Of a stretch of DNA of 64,000 nt, positions 9,019-19,138 are shown piece after piece; the first letter of the stretch is position 1; each line of letters starts with the position of its first letter. A model generated the notes under the pieces. It worked only from the letters and a program-made list of their open reading frames with translations. It did no database searches and was not told the DNA's origin. The position numbers and the translations under genes were made by a program. The stretch spans positions 620,001 through 684,000 of the forward strand of contig CAWGKW010000001.1 in assembly GCA_963823275.1 (NCBI GenBank). Direction: 5' to 3'. The DNA comes from RHKX01 sp963823275 (GTDB taxonomy: Bacteria; Actinomycetota; Thermoleophilia; Solirubrobacterales; 70-9).

Positions 9019-9459
9019 GTGACTCGGCCATGGGCTGATCGGCCCTCGCTGGTCGCCTGGGTCCTGACCCTGGCCGGCCTCGGGGTCGCCGGCTACCTCA
9101 CCTACGTCCACTACGAGGGGATCGCACCCGTTTGCACCTCCGGCGGATGCGAGCGGGTGCAGGCATCCAGCTACGCCGAGATCGGTGGCATCCCGGTCGC
9201 CCTGCTCGGCCTCGCCGGCTGGGTGATGATCGGGATCTCGCTCTGGATCAGGGGGGAGGTCGGGAGGGCGCTGACCTTCACGCTGGCCCTGATCGGCTTC
9301 GGCTTCAGCATCTATCTCACCTACCTCGAGATCTCCGTGATCGACGCGATCTGTCAGTGGTGTCTGGCGAACGCGATCCTGATGAGCGCGGTGTTCGTCG
9401 CCTCGATCGTCAGGCTGCTCGGTGCCGCGCCCGATCCCGACACGGTGCGGCGCCTCTGA
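9019..9459 (+). CDS. Vitamin K epoxide reductase (VKOR) family membrane protein
   Basis: A 146-residue four-helix membrane protein with the VKOR cysteine set: loop pair C39/C44 (PVCTSGGCERVQ) and redox CxxC C112/C115 (AICQWCLANA). VKOR takes electrons from DsbA-like proteins and passes them to quinone, replacing DsbB. The GTG at 9019 is chosen because it gives a short charged N-terminus ahead of the first helix. A short run repeating the GAAGTGAC theme links it to the upstream stop. Operon with the DsbA-like gene is very likely. Confidence 0.92.
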   Translation: MTRPWADRPSLVAWVLTLAGLGVAGYLTYVHYEGIAPVCTSGGCERVQASSYAEIGGIPVALLGLAGWVMIGISLWIRGEVGRALTFTLALIGFGFSIYLTYLEISVIDAICQWCLANAILMSAVFVASIVRLLGAAPDPDTVRRL

Positions 9460-9472
9460 GCTGCGGCCCGGA

Positions 9473-12316
9473 TCAGTCGCCGTGGGTCCCGGTCCCGGCC
9501 GGCTTCTCCGGGGCGGCGACCGCCGCCTGCAGCCGGCCTTCGGCGGAGGCCGCGGCGAGCTCCGTCCGGGAGTGGATCCCAAGCTTCCGGTAGACCCGGC
9601 CGAGGTGGAACTCGATCGTCTTCGGGCTCAGGAACAGCTCGGTTGCCACCTCCCGGTTGGTTGCCCCGCGGGCGACCCGGAGGGCCACCCGAACCTCCTG
9701 GGCGGTGAGTTCGTCGGGATCGCCAACCCGGTCCCGTCTGACCGCACCAGCTGCCCGGAGCTCCGCCCTCGTCAGCTCGACCCAGGGGGCCGCCCCGAGG
9801 CGCTCGAAGATCGCGAGGGCCTCGCGGAGCTGCTTGCGCGCTTCCGGCCGGCGTCGCGCCCTGTGCAGGCGGGAACCGAACGCCAGTCGGGTGCGGGCCA
9901 GCTCGAACGGAACTCCAGCCTCGGCGTGCAGACCGATTGCTGCTTCGAAGCTGCGATCGAAGGCCCGCGGCTCCACCAGGCCGCGGCAGCGCTTCGCCAA
10001 CCCGGTGGCAGCGGGCGTCCCGTTGCGCTTGGCCCGGCCCGCCAGCGTCGCCGCGGCCCGCTTGGCGTCGTCGATCCGATCGGCTCTCACGTAAGCCTCG
10101 ACGAGATCGGGCGCGGAAGGGACGATCAGCGGATCGTCGAGACCGCTGAGCTCGAACAGCTGCTCGAGCGGCTCGAGTTCGGCGATCGCCTCGTCGGCCC
10201 GGCCGAGGGTGAGCTCGAGAAAGCCGATCGTGGCCCTGCACCAGCCGATCGAGCTTCCGAGCGCGTGGGCCTCGGCGATCTCGGCGCCCCGCGTCGCGGC
10301 CGCTCGCGCAGCTCGCTCCTCTCCGCGGGCGGCGCTGAGCCGCGCCGAGATCGCCAGCCCGATCGAGAGTGAAGACCGCTGCGCGGATTCCTCGGCCCCT
10401 TCGATTCCCTGAGCGATCTGGGCTGCGGCGAGATCCCAATCGCCCATCCGGTAGGCGCAGTCGGCAATCAGGATCTGAAAGTAGGGGAACATGCCGAGTG
10501 CGCCGGCCTCGCGCGCCGCCGCCTCGAACTGACCGGCCTCGTCGCGCAGGACTGCATCCTGCCCGGTCGATCTGCGTCCCCCGAGGGCGAAGGCGATCGT
10601 CTGAGCGGAGGGCGAGAGGAGGTCGAGCATCGGCAGCAGCGCCCCCGCGCGGTCGAGCGCTGAGGCCCCCTCTGCCCCGCGGCCGGTGAGGACCAGGCCC
10701 AGGCCGAGGATCGATTCCACCTGGCAACGCGTTACCGCCGATGCCGCGTCGGGGATCAGGGCGGCAGCGCGCTCGGCAGAGCGAAGGACCGCTCGGCAGT
10801 TTCCGGTCACGGCTGCGGCAACGCCCGCGTCGGCATGCATCGACGCGGCGGCGGCGGCGTCACCAGGGGCGACCTCGTCGGCCTCCTCGGTCAGGACCAC
10901 GTAAATTTCGTGAGCGTCCCGAACTCCGCCGTTGAGACTGACCATGGCCAGGCGGTGGCGCAACAGGGCCCGCACCCGAGGATCGTCGATCTCATCGGCG
11001 AGCTCCATCAGCGCGGCGCCGCGGTCGTAGGCTCCGCCGACCGATGCGGCGGTCCCCGCCGCGATGAGCCGCTCGGTGCGGGCCGCCGGTCTGTCGCTGA
11101 GCCGTGCGGCCCGTTCGAACGCGTCCGCCGCCGCCCCGTGGGCCCCCCGCTTCTCCGCCCTCCTCGCGGCCGCTTCGAGCTCGGAGGCGACTTCAGGATC
11201 GGGGCCGACTGCGGCGGCGGCCCGATGCCAGGCGCTGGAGTCGTCGTCGGTGTGGCGGGAGAGAGCGAGGTGCGCGCGACGCCTCTCGCTGGCGGTCGCC
11301 CCGGCGTAGACGGCACCCCGAAGCAGCGGGTGTTCGAACTCGATCCGCTCGGGCGAAAGCCGGATCATGCCCGCCTCCTCGGCGCGCTCAAACGACGCCG
11401 GATCGATCCCGAGCTCGCTGCAGGCGGCCTTGATCGGGGCCAGGGCCGGCCCGAACGCCGCCGCGCCGATCAGACACGCATCGCGCGCGTCCGCAGGGAT
11501 TCTCGCGATCCGGGCCTCGAATGCCCGTTGCAGGGTGATTCCGGGCGGCAGTGGATCGTCGAGCGGGGCGTCGCCGCGGCGCTGTTCGTCGGAAAGCAGG
11601 GCGGGAAGCTCGATCAGGGCCATGGGATTGCCTGCAGCCGCGGCGAGAAGCGATCGGGCGACCTGATCGGGGAGGGTCGGGGCCAGCGCATCGAGCAGCG
11701 TCCGCGCGGAGGAGTCCTCGAGCCCGCCCAGCTCGATCCGCTGGACTGTGGGACCGTCGAAGGGGTGCGGTTGGCCGGCCCGAGCCGCCGCAAGCAGGAG
11801 GATCGGTCGCCCGGCGAGCCGGCGCGCGGCGTAGGCCAGACACTCGGCGGAGGCCCGATCGAGCCACTGCGCGTCGTCGACCGTGACAAGTAGAGGTTGC
11901 TCGCGAGCAGCCCGGTCGAGCAGCCCGAGGAGCCCGGCGCACACGGCGAACCGATCGCCGGGAGCGGTAGGGGCCAGCGCCAACGCGCCCTCGATCGCCG
12001 TTCGCTGCGGAGCGGGAAGTGCTGAGAGCCCGGGGAGCAGCGGCTGCGTCAGCTCGGCCAGGGCTGCGAACGGGATGCTGGATTCGGCCTCGAGCCCGGT
12101 CGTATCGAGCCTTCGCAGCCCCTCGGCCGGCGAGGCCGCCGCGCCGATCAGAGTCGTCTTGCCGATGCCCGGCTCGCCCTCGATGACAACGGCGGCGCCG
12201 CGGCCTTCCCGGGACGCCACAAGTAGCGCCTCGATTGTCCGTAGCTCGGTATCTCTTCCGTAGATCACCGAGGTTCCACGATACGCCTGTTGCGGGCGGG
12301 CGCAAAGCGGTATCAC
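9473..12316 (-). CDS. Large ATP-binding LuxR-family transcriptional regulator (LAL type)
   Basis: The 947-residue protein starts with an AAA-type ATPase module (YGRDTELRTIEALL, Walker A GEPGIGKTTLIG). A long alpha-helical TPR-like middle follows, rich in Ala/Arg. It ends with a LuxR helix-turn-helix (LTAQEVRVALRVARGATNRE, then LSPKTIEFHLGRVYRKLGI). LAL/MalT-type proteins use ATP and a small inducer to activate promoters. The GTG at 12316 gives the longest form, but a second GTG at 12268 starts directly before the YGRD box and is equally plausible. No target can be inferred; it stands alone between the VKOR gene and a possible small ORF. Confidence 0.92.
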   Translation of the reverse strand: MIPLCARPQQAYRGTSVIYGRDTELRTIEALLVASREGRGAAVVIEGEPGIGKTTLIGAAASPAEGLRRLDTTGLEAESSIPFAALAELTQPLLPGLSALPAPQRTAIEGALALAPTAPGDRFAVCAGLLGLLDRAAREQPLLVTVDDAQWLDRASAECLAYAARRLAGRPILLLAAARAGQPHPFDGPTVQRIELGGLEDSSARTLLDALAPTLPDQVARSLLAAAAGNPMALIELPALLSDEQRRGDAPLDDPLPPGITLQRAFEARIARIPADARDACLIGAAAFGPALAPIKAACSELGIDPASFERAEEAGMIRLSPERIEFEHPLLRGAVYAGATASERRRAHLALSRHTDDDSSAWHRAAAAVGPDPEVASELEAAARRAEKRGAHGAAADAFERAARLSDRPAARTERLIAAGTAASVGGAYDRGAALMELADEIDDPRVRALLRHRLAMVSLNGGVRDAHEIYVVLTEEADEVAPGDAAAAASMHADAGVAAAVTGNCRAVLRSAERAAALIPDAASAVTRCQVESILGLGLVLTGRGAEGASALDRAGALLPMLDLLSPSAQTIAFALGGRRSTGQDAVLRDEAGQFEAAAREAGALGMFPYFQILIADCAYRMGDWDLAAAQIAQGIEGAEESAQRSSLSIGLAISARLSAARGEERAARAAATRGAEIAEAHALGSSIGWCRATIGFLELTLGRADEAIAELEPLEQLFELSGLDDPLIVPSAPDLVEAYVRADRIDDAKRAAATLAGRAKRNGTPAATGLAKRCRGLVEPRAFDRSFEAAIGLHAEAGVPFELARTRLAFGSRLHRARRRPEARKQLREALAIFERLGAAPWVELTRAELRAAGAVRRDRVGDPDELTAQEVRVALRVARGATNREVATELFLSPKTIEFHLGRVYRKLGIHSRTELAAASAEGRLQAAVAAPEKPAGTGTHGD

Positions 12317-12512
12317 CCTGCGGCCGATGGTCTGCGCAGAACGGCAGCGAACCGCCCTCGGATGCCGGCCGAGGGCGGTCCCGAGGGCGGTCAGGACTGC
12401 CGGTTCGAAAACGTCAGCGCGAGGCGCCGGCGATGAGCCGATCGAGCGCCGGGATGAGCCGCGATCGGGACCAGCAGCGAGGGCGAGCCCCCGCCAATGC
12501 GCGGCCGCTTCG

Positions 12513-12719
12513 TCATGCCTTGTCCGTGAGCGCGGCGGTCGTCGGCCGCGGCCTCTGCGCCCGTTCCGGTGTCGGTCGGGAGCGCTTCGCCCGCAGGCTC
12601 CGCAGCATCGCGATCAGTCCACGACGGGGCTCGTGGCGCTCCGGCGGCGTGGGGCGTCGGGCTTGCTTGTGTCCGTCCACGGCCCTCGGGACGTGGGCGG
12701 CGATGATCATTCTCGTCAT
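12513..12719 (-). CDS. Possible small basic hypothetical protein
   Basis: A 68-residue frame from an ATG preceded by AAGGAAG seven to eight bases upstream, a better ribosome site than most genes here. The product is very basic and Pro/Arg rich (KQARRPTPPERHEPRRG), with no membrane segment. It sits between the M50 protease and the LuxR regulator on the same strand. I recognise no family, and codon bias in this GC-rich DNA alone cannot prove it is real. The remaining ~190 bp up to the LuxR start shows nothing I can name. Confidence 0.35.
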   Translation of the reverse strand: MTRMIIAAHVPRAVDGHKQARRPTPPERHEPRRGLIAMLRSLRAKRSRPTPERAQRPRPTTAALTDKA

Positions 12720-12807
12720 TTCGACTTCCTTTGGCTGTTCGAATCCGTCGCCGACGAACGTAGGCGCGGAGCCGCGGGAAGTCACCGGGTGTTCCCCTAG
12801 TCGTTCG

Positions 12808-13971
12808 TCAGGCGGCTGCGTCTCGCAGCGCCCGACCTACCTGCTCCAGTGTGATCACTCCCGCCAGCCGGCCGTCGGCATCGACGGCTGCCAGGGCTCC
12901 GAGGCGACGCAGTTCGATGTTGGCGAGCAGGGTCTCGATCGGTTCGTCGGCGGCCACGGTCTGCCCGCTCGACCCCGAGCCATCGAGGATCTCGGAGACC
13001 GTCTGAATGGTCCGGCTGGTCTCCGGCACCGCATCGGCGGTACCCCGGTTCAGCAGGCCGAGGAAGCGCTGGCCGGCGTCGACCACCGGAAACCAGGGCC
13101 ATCGGTAGCGCAGGAAGTACTCGTCGAGGGCGCGCTCGACCGTGGTTCCGGCCGGGATCGAGACCGGCTCTGAGTCCATCACGTCGGCTACGCGAATGTC
13201 GCCGAGCTGGGTGTTGAGCTTGCTGCGGTTGGCACTCGCCCGGGCGGAGCCCCCGAGCATCCAGCCGATCAGGGCGAGCCAGACCCCGCTGAAGAGCGCC
13301 CCGGAGAGGGCGAGCAGGATCCCGATCGCGATGAACGCGTAGGCGAAACCCTGGCCGAGCCGGGCGGCGAAGAGCGTCCCCTTGTCACGGTCCTTGGTCA
13401 GCCTCCAGGCGATCGCTCGGACGATCCGGCCGCCGTCGAGGGGGAAGGCCGGAAGCAGGTTGAAGAGCAGGATGGCGCCATTGATGTTCGCCAGCCAGGC
13501 GAGCACCGCGACCGAGGCCGAGATCTTGGCGTTCGGGTCGAACAGGACCGCCTCCCAGAAGGTGCTGGGGTCGATCGCGAACCCGACGGCGAGACAGGTG
13601 ATCGTGATCGCGAGCGTGACTGCGGGGCCGGCGGCGGCGATCCTGAACTCCGCCCCCGGGCTTTCGGGCTCGCGATCGAGCGATGCGATCCCGCCGAACA
13701 TCCACAGCGTTATCTGCGAGATCCCGATCTTGTTGCGCAGCGCGATCAGGGCGTGGCCGAGTTCGTGGAGGAGGATCGAGGCGAAGAAGCCGAGAGCGCT
13801 GAGTACCGCCAGCGTGTAGGGCTCGATCGAATCCTGAGAGCCGCCGAGCAGGTCCCGGTAGTAGCCGGATAGCAGCCAGATGATCAGGAACAGGACGAAG
13901 AACCAGCTCCAGTCGACCCCGACCGGGATTCCTCTGACCGTCAACAGCGTGAATCGGCTTCGCTCGGGCAT
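12808..13971 (-). CDS. Site-2 protease (M50) family metalloprotease with two CBS domains
   Basis: A membrane metalloprotease of the SpoIVFB/RIP class. The zinc motif HELGH lies in the second or third membrane helix (LLHELGHALIAL), and the second catalytic motif is LLPAFPLDGGRIVRAI. Six or so hydrophobic segments are followed by a C-terminal CBS pair (phrases VADVMDSEPVSIPAGTTVER and ADEPIETLLANIELRRLGAL), which in this subfamily senses nucleotides. An ATG exists at 13980, but a TAATAT box overlaps it and ends 7 nt before the ATG at 13971, so the latter is preferred. Substrate unknown; such enzymes often cut anti-sigma factors. Confidence 0.92.
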   Translation of the reverse strand: MPERSRFTLLTVRGIPVGVDWSWFFVLFLIIWLLSGYYRDLLGGSQDSIEPYTLAVLSALGFFASILLHELGHALIALRNKIGISQITLWMFGGIASLDREPESPGAEFRIAAAGPAVTLAITITCLAVGFAIDPSTFWEAVLFDPNAKISASVAVLAWLANINGAILLFNLLPAFPLDGGRIVRAIAWRLTKDRDKGTLFAARLGQGFAYAFIAIGILLALSGALFSGVWLALIGWMLGGSARASANRSKLNTQLGDIRVADVMDSEPVSIPAGTTVERALDEYFLRYRWPWFPVVDAGQRFLGLLNRGTADAVPETSRTIQTVSEILDGSGSSGQTVAADEPIETLLANIELRRLGALAAVDADGRLAGVITLEQVGRALRDAAA

Positions 13972-13978
13972 CGGCTCC

Positions 13979-13984
13979 ATATTA
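13979..13984 (-). promoter_or_regulatory. Putative -10 box of the M50 protease gene
   Basis: TAATAT on the minus strand ends 7 nt before the ATG at 13971, which would give a leaderless or nearly leaderless transcript. Confidence 0.4.
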
Positions 13985-14024
13985 GGTTGGCGGGCGCTCG
14001 CGCCCCGTGCCCCCCTGCCGAAAG

Positions 14025-14855
14025 CTAGGCGGGATCGTCGAAGCGGGCGGGCTCCCCGCTCATCCCGGCCCCGACGGCCTTCACCTGGTTCGGCGAGCCG
14101 AGCAGCTGGCGCTGGAGCTCCTCCTCGAGCGCCAGGGACTCGTCGGCGGGCAGGTTCCAGGCCCGCTCGAGCAGCTCCTTGCCGCGACGGGTTGCGTCCG
14201 GGGAGAGGGTGGCGATCTCGAGCGCCAACTCCCGCGCCGCCGTCAGCGGATCGTCCTCGAGCCGCGTCGCGAGGCCGATCCGCACGGCCTCCTCGGCGTC
14301 GAGGATGCGGGCGGTCAGCACCAGTTCCTTGGCGACGTCGAAGCGGACCAGGCGCGGCAGCGACCTGGTGATGCCCATGTCGGGGATCAGGCCCCAGAAG
14401 CCCTCCCGGATCGAGACCCTCGAGCCCGGAGCGATGATCCGGACGTCGGCGCCGAGCGCGATCTGGGCGCCGCCGCCGATGCAGTTGCCGTGGATCGACG
14501 CGATCACCGGCGCGGGAAGTTGCTGCCAGCCGTAGGCGACCCGCTGGGCGAGGTTTGCCGCCTCGCCCTCCCGGCGGGCGAACATGTCCTCGACCGGGCG
14601 CCCCTCGGAGACGAAGCTCATGATGTCGAGGCCGGAGCAGAAGCTCTTGCCCTCGCCGTGCAGGACGACGGCCCGCACGGTCGGGTCCGCGGCGACCTCG
14701 TCGATCGCGGAGCTGATCGCCTCGAACATCGCGTAGTCGAGGGCGTTGTGCTTTTCGGGACGGTTCAGCGTCACCTCGGCGATGTGGTCGGCGATCTCGA
14801 CGCTGACCCGGGTCGCGGTTTCGGTGTCGTTCGGGTTGCCGGTCTCGATGCTCAA
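14025..14855 (-). CDS. Enoyl-CoA hydratase/isomerase family protein
   Basis: A 276-residue crotonase-fold protein. The oxyanion-hole regions are visible as GEGKSFCSGLDIMSF and HGNCIGGGAQIALGADVRII, followed by REGFWGLIPDMGITRSLPRL. Members hydrate enoyl-CoA or isomerise related thioesters in fatty-acid and branched-acid breakdown. The TTG at 14855 overlaps the TGA of a neighbouring frame and lies just after the acyl-CoA dehydrogenase stop, so both are probably one operon. Exact substrate cannot be told; one expected glutamate is replaced by Asp in IPDMG, so isomerase activity is possible. Confidence 0.88.
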   Translation of the reverse strand: MSIETGNPNDTETATRVSVEIADHIAEVTLNRPEKHNALDYAMFEAISSAIDEVAADPTVRAVVLHGEGKSFCSGLDIMSFVSEGRPVEDMFARREGEAANLAQRVAYGWQQLPAPVIASIHGNCIGGGAQIALGADVRIIAPGSRVSIREGFWGLIPDMGITRSLPRLVRFDVAKELVLTARILDAEEAVRIGLATRLEDDPLTAARELALEIATLSPDATRRGKELLERAWNLPADESLALEEELQRQLLGSPNQVKAVGAGMSGEPARFDDPA

Positions 14856-14865
14856 GTGAACGCTC

Positions 14866-16552
14866 CTATGTGGGGACCGCGTGGCGCTCGATGATCGCCG
14901 CGGTGTCGATCCCGTTCGGCAGGGTGCCGAAGACGTTGCCCCAGTCGCGGCCCAGCCGGGTGGCGCAGAACGCATCGGCGACGGCGGGGTCGCCGAAGCG
15001 GACGACCAGCGAGCCCTGCAGCGCAAGGGCCATCCGCTCGACGAGGCGGCGGGCGCGGGACTCCAGTTGTTCGGAGTCGGCGAGATCGCGGCGGAGGTCG
15101 GCGATCGCGGCGTCGAGGCGTGGGTCGGCACCGGCGCCCGCATCGATCTCGGCGAGGAACGGCTCGAGGACGGCCGGCTCCTTGGCCATCGCCCGCAGCG
15201 CATCGAGAGCCTGGACGTTCCCCGAGCCCTCCCAGATCGACTGCAGCGGCGACTCGCGGAACAGCCGCGGCATGCCCGATTCCTCGACGTAGCCGTTGCC
15301 GCCCGAAGCACTCGAGCGCTTCGACCGCGTGCTCGGGGCCGCGCTTGCAGGTCCAGTACTTGAGTACCGGCGTTGCGATCCGGCGGATCAGGCTCGCGCG
15401 CTCGTCGCCGGCGTGCGCCTCGTCGAACTGCCGGGCGAGCCAGGCGCTGGAGATCGTCGCCGCCTCCGACTCGATCGCGAGGTCGGCCAGGACGTTCTGC
15501 ATCAGCGGCTGTTCGGCGAGCACCCTGCCGAAGGCCGATCGGTGTTGCGCGTGCCAGATCGCATTGGCGGTGGCGGCTCGCATCCCGGAGGCCGAACCGA
15601 TCGTGCAGTCGAGTCGCGTGTGGCTGACCATCTCGATGATCGTCGCCACGCCGCGGCCCTCCTCGCCGACGAGCTGCGCCCAGGCGCCGCGGAACTCGAC
15701 CTCGCCGGAGGCGTTCGAGCGGTTTCCGAGCTTGTCCTTGAGACGCTGGACGTGGAAGCGGTTGCGCTCCCCGTCGGGAGTCCAACGCGGCAGCAGGAAG
15801 CAGGAGATGCCACCCTCGGCCTGCGCCAGGATGAGAAAGGCGTCGCACATCGGCGCCGAGCAGAACCACTTGTGGCCGGTGATCTCGTATCCGGCTCCGG
15901 GGCCGCCGCCGTTGACGGCCACCGCGACGGTTGTGTTGGCTCGGACGTCGGAGCCGCCCTGCTTTTCAGTCATCGCCATCCCGCAGAGGGCGCCCGCCTT
16001 GTCGGGCGCCGGAACCGCGCGGCGGTCGTAGTCCAGCGACAGGAACCGCGGCTCCCAGACCTCCGCGATGTCCGGCTGCTGGCGCAGGGCGGGGATCACT
16101 GAGTAGGTCATCGAGATCGGGCAGCCCGTGCCCGCCTCGGCCTGCGAAAGGCACATGAAGGCCGCCGCGCGGGCGACATGCGCGCCGGGCTGCGGTTCAC
16201 GCCAGGGCAGCGCGTGCAGGCCGTGGGAGACGTGCATGGCCATCAGCTCGTGCCACGCGGGGTGGAACTCGACCTCGTCGACGCGGTTGCCGAAGCGGTC
16301 GTGGGTCCTGAGCTTGGGAGGGTTCTCGTTGGCCAGCTTGCCGAGCTCGATCGTCTCCGCCCGGCCGGCGATCTCGCCGACGGCGCGGATGGTGTCGATC
16401 GCGAAGTCGCCGCCCTCGCGGGAGACGGCCTCAACGAGCGGTTGGTCGGACTCGAAGACGTTGTGGTCGGAGAGCGGCTCCGATTGGTTGGTGACCGCGT
16501 GGGTCGAAGGGCTCCCGGCGCCGGCGCCCCCGGGCTTTTCAACGGTGCTCAT
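14866..16552 (-). CDS. AidB-like acyl-CoA dehydrogenase, interrupted by a 1-base frameshift
   Basis: The N-terminal phrases THAVTNQSEPLSDHNVFESD and HPAWHELMAMHVSHGL are typical of the AidB/isovaleryl-CoA dehydrogenase-like branch, and EKQGGSDVRANTT plus GHKWFCSAPMCDAF form the flavin site. The frame reads to AVEALECFG near 15305. The expected continuation (GNGYVEESGMPRLFRESP) is found in the next frame to 14866. An extra G in a GGG run (TTCGGGCGGC instead of TTCGGCGGC) explains the break. Both halves are well conserved, so an assembly indel is more likely than decay. The ATG at 16552 is chosen over TTG/GTG codons just upstream. Divergent from icd. Confidence 0.88.
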
Positions 16553-16628
16553 CACCACCAACTATCTCAGAGCGACCGCTCGCTAGGGTGCGACCGGACT
16601 GAGGAGAACGCGAGCGGAGAGGCCACCG

Positions 16629-17843
16629 ATGACGAAGATCAAAGTCGAGAACCCGATCGTCGAGCTCGACGGCGACGAGATGACCCGGATCATCTGGTCG
16701 TTCATCAAGGAGCAGCTGATCCTGCCCTACCTCGACGTTGACCTGAGGTACTACGACCTCGGGATCGAGAGCCGCGACGCGACCTCCGATCAGGTCACCG
16801 TAGACGCCGCCAACGCGATCAAACAGTTCGGCGTCGGCGTCAAGTGCGCGACGATCACCCCCGATGAGGCCCGGGTGGAGGAGTTCGGCCTGAAGGAGAT
16901 GTACCGGTCTCCCAACGGGACGATCCGCAACATCCTCGGCGGCGTCATCTTCCGCGAGCCGATCGTGATCTCGAACGTCCCGCGGCTCGTGCCGGGCTGG
17001 ACCAAGCCGATCGTGATCGGCCGCCATGCCTTCGGTGACCAGTACCGCGCCGAGGACATGGTCGTCCCCGGCGAGGGCAAGCTGACCCTCACCTTCACCC
17101 CCGAAGACGGCTCCGAGCCGATGGAGATCGACGTCTTCGACTTCCCCGGAGGGGGGGTGGCGATGGCGATGTACAACCTCGACGACTCGATCCGCGACTT
17201 CGCCCGCGCCTCGCTGCGCTACGGGCTCAACCGCAGCTACCCCGTCTACCTGTCGACCAAGAACACGATCCTCAAGAAGTACGACGGGCGTTTCAAGGAT
17301 CTCTTCGCCGAGGTCTACGAGAGCGAGTTCAAGGCCGACTTCCAGGCCAAGGGCCTGACCTACGAGCACCGCCTGATCGACGACATGGTCGCCGCCGCGA
17401 TGAAGTGGGAGGGTGGATACGTCTGGGCCTGCAAGAACTACGACGGAGACGTCCAGTCCGACACCGTCGCCCAGGGCTTCGGATCGCTCGGCCTGATGAC
17501 CAGCGTTCTGATGACCCCCGACGGCAACACCGTCGAGGCCGAGGCCGCCCACGGGACCGTCACCCGCCACTACCGCGAGCACCAGAAGGGCAACCCGACC
17601 TCGACCAACCCGATCGCCTCGATCTTCGCCTGGACCCGCGCCCTGGGCGCCCGCGGCCGGATCGACGGCACCCCCGAGGTCCAGGGCTTCGCCGAGACGC
17701 TCGAGCGGGTCTGCATCGAGACGGTCGAGAGCGGCAGGATGACGAAGGATCTGGCCCTGCTGATCGGCCCCGACCAGGAGTTCCAGACGACGCAGGAGTT
17801 CCTGGCATCGATCGACGACAACCTGCAGGTCGCGATGGGCTAG
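16629..17843 (+). CDS. icd: NADP-dependent isocitrate dehydrogenase
   Basis: Oxidatively decarboxylates isocitrate to 2-oxoglutarate, making NADPH. The 404-residue protein belongs to the homodimeric, eukaryote-like subfamily: ELDGDEMTRIIWSFIKEQLI at the start, YRSPNGTIRNILGGVIFREP for substrate phosphate binding, and EAAHGTVTRHYREHQKG near the cofactor site. A TAGGGT box at 16584-16589 and GGAGAACGC/GGAGAGG sequences upstream are a plausible promoter and ribosome site. A strong hairpin follows the stop. It lies 230 bp ahead of mdh, another TCA enzyme. Confidence 0.97.
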   Translation: MTKIKVENPIVELDGDEMTRIIWSFIKEQLILPYLDVDLRYYDLGIESRDATSDQVTVDAANAIKQFGVGVKCATITPDEARVEEFGLKEMYRSPNGTIRNILGGVIFREPIVISNVPRLVPGWTKPIVIGRHAFGDQYRAEDMVVPGEGKLTLTFTPEDGSEPMEIDVFDFPGGGVAMAMYNLDDSIRDFARASLRYGLNRSYPVYLSTKNTILKKYDGRFKDLFAEVYESEFKADFQAKGLTYEHRLIDDMVAAAMKWEGGYVWACKNYDGDVQSDTVAQGFGSLGLMTSVLMTPDGNTVEAEAAHGTVTRHYREHQKGNPTSTNPIASIFAWTRALGARGRIDGTPEVQGFAETLERVCIETVESGRMTKDLALLIGPDQEFQTTQEFLASIDDNLQVAMG

Positions 17844-17845
17844 GT

Positions 17846-17873
17846 CATGCGAGTCGCCGGTGGGACTCGCATG
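17846..17873 (+). terminator. Hairpin after icd
   Basis: Perfect 10-bp inverted repeat CATGCGAGTC (17846-17855) / GACTCGCATG (17864-17873) with an 8-nt loop, two bases after the icd stop. There is no T run, as is common in GC-rich actinobacteria. Confidence 0.7.
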
Positions 17874-17939
17874 AGGATCCTGTGCGTGGTCGCTGGGGGG
17901 AGCTTCGTTCTTGAGCGCCTCCGGCATGCCGAACGATCT

Positions 17940-17982
17940 CGGTGGCAGGAAAATCACCGATACGGTGATCAATCTGCCACCG
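17940..17982 (+). promoter_or_regulatory. Nested inverted repeat upstream of mdh
   Basis: Outer arms CGGTGGCAG (17940-17948) and CTGCCACCG (17974-17982) pair over 9 bp. Inside, ATCACCG (17953-17959), loop ATA, CGGTGAT (17963-17969) pair over 7 bp; the two stems are separated by a symmetric 4 x 4 internal loop. The element lies about 90 bp before the mdh start and well after the icd terminator. It could be an RNA stem-loop in the mdh leader or a double operator; I recognise no known family. Confidence 0.6.
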
Positions 17983-18073
17983 GCCAACCAAGACTCCTCG
18001 GCAGGCCACGCCCACCAACAACTAGGATCGATGGGCACTTTGAAGCCCCACAACCTCAGGAGATGACCAACCA

Positions 18074-19060
<987 letters not shown>

Positions 19061-19083
19061 GCCCACGACTGGGATCGCAGGCC

Positions 19084-19101
19084 GCCCGGTCGAGTCCGGG
19101 C
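19084..19101 (+). terminator. Hairpin between convergent mdh and the wHTH gene
   Basis: GCCCGG (19084-19089), loop TCGAGT, CCGGGC (19096-19101). It sits in the 78-bp gap between two genes ending towards each other and could serve both. Confidence 0.5.
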
Positions 19102-19138
19102 TGCCCAGATCCGCAGCCGGGACCCGACGTCGGCGGCG

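Noticed and set aside
12317..12512. Further gene between the LuxR regulator and the small basic ORF
   Set aside because: No frame with a ribosome site or recognisable composition; left as intergenic.
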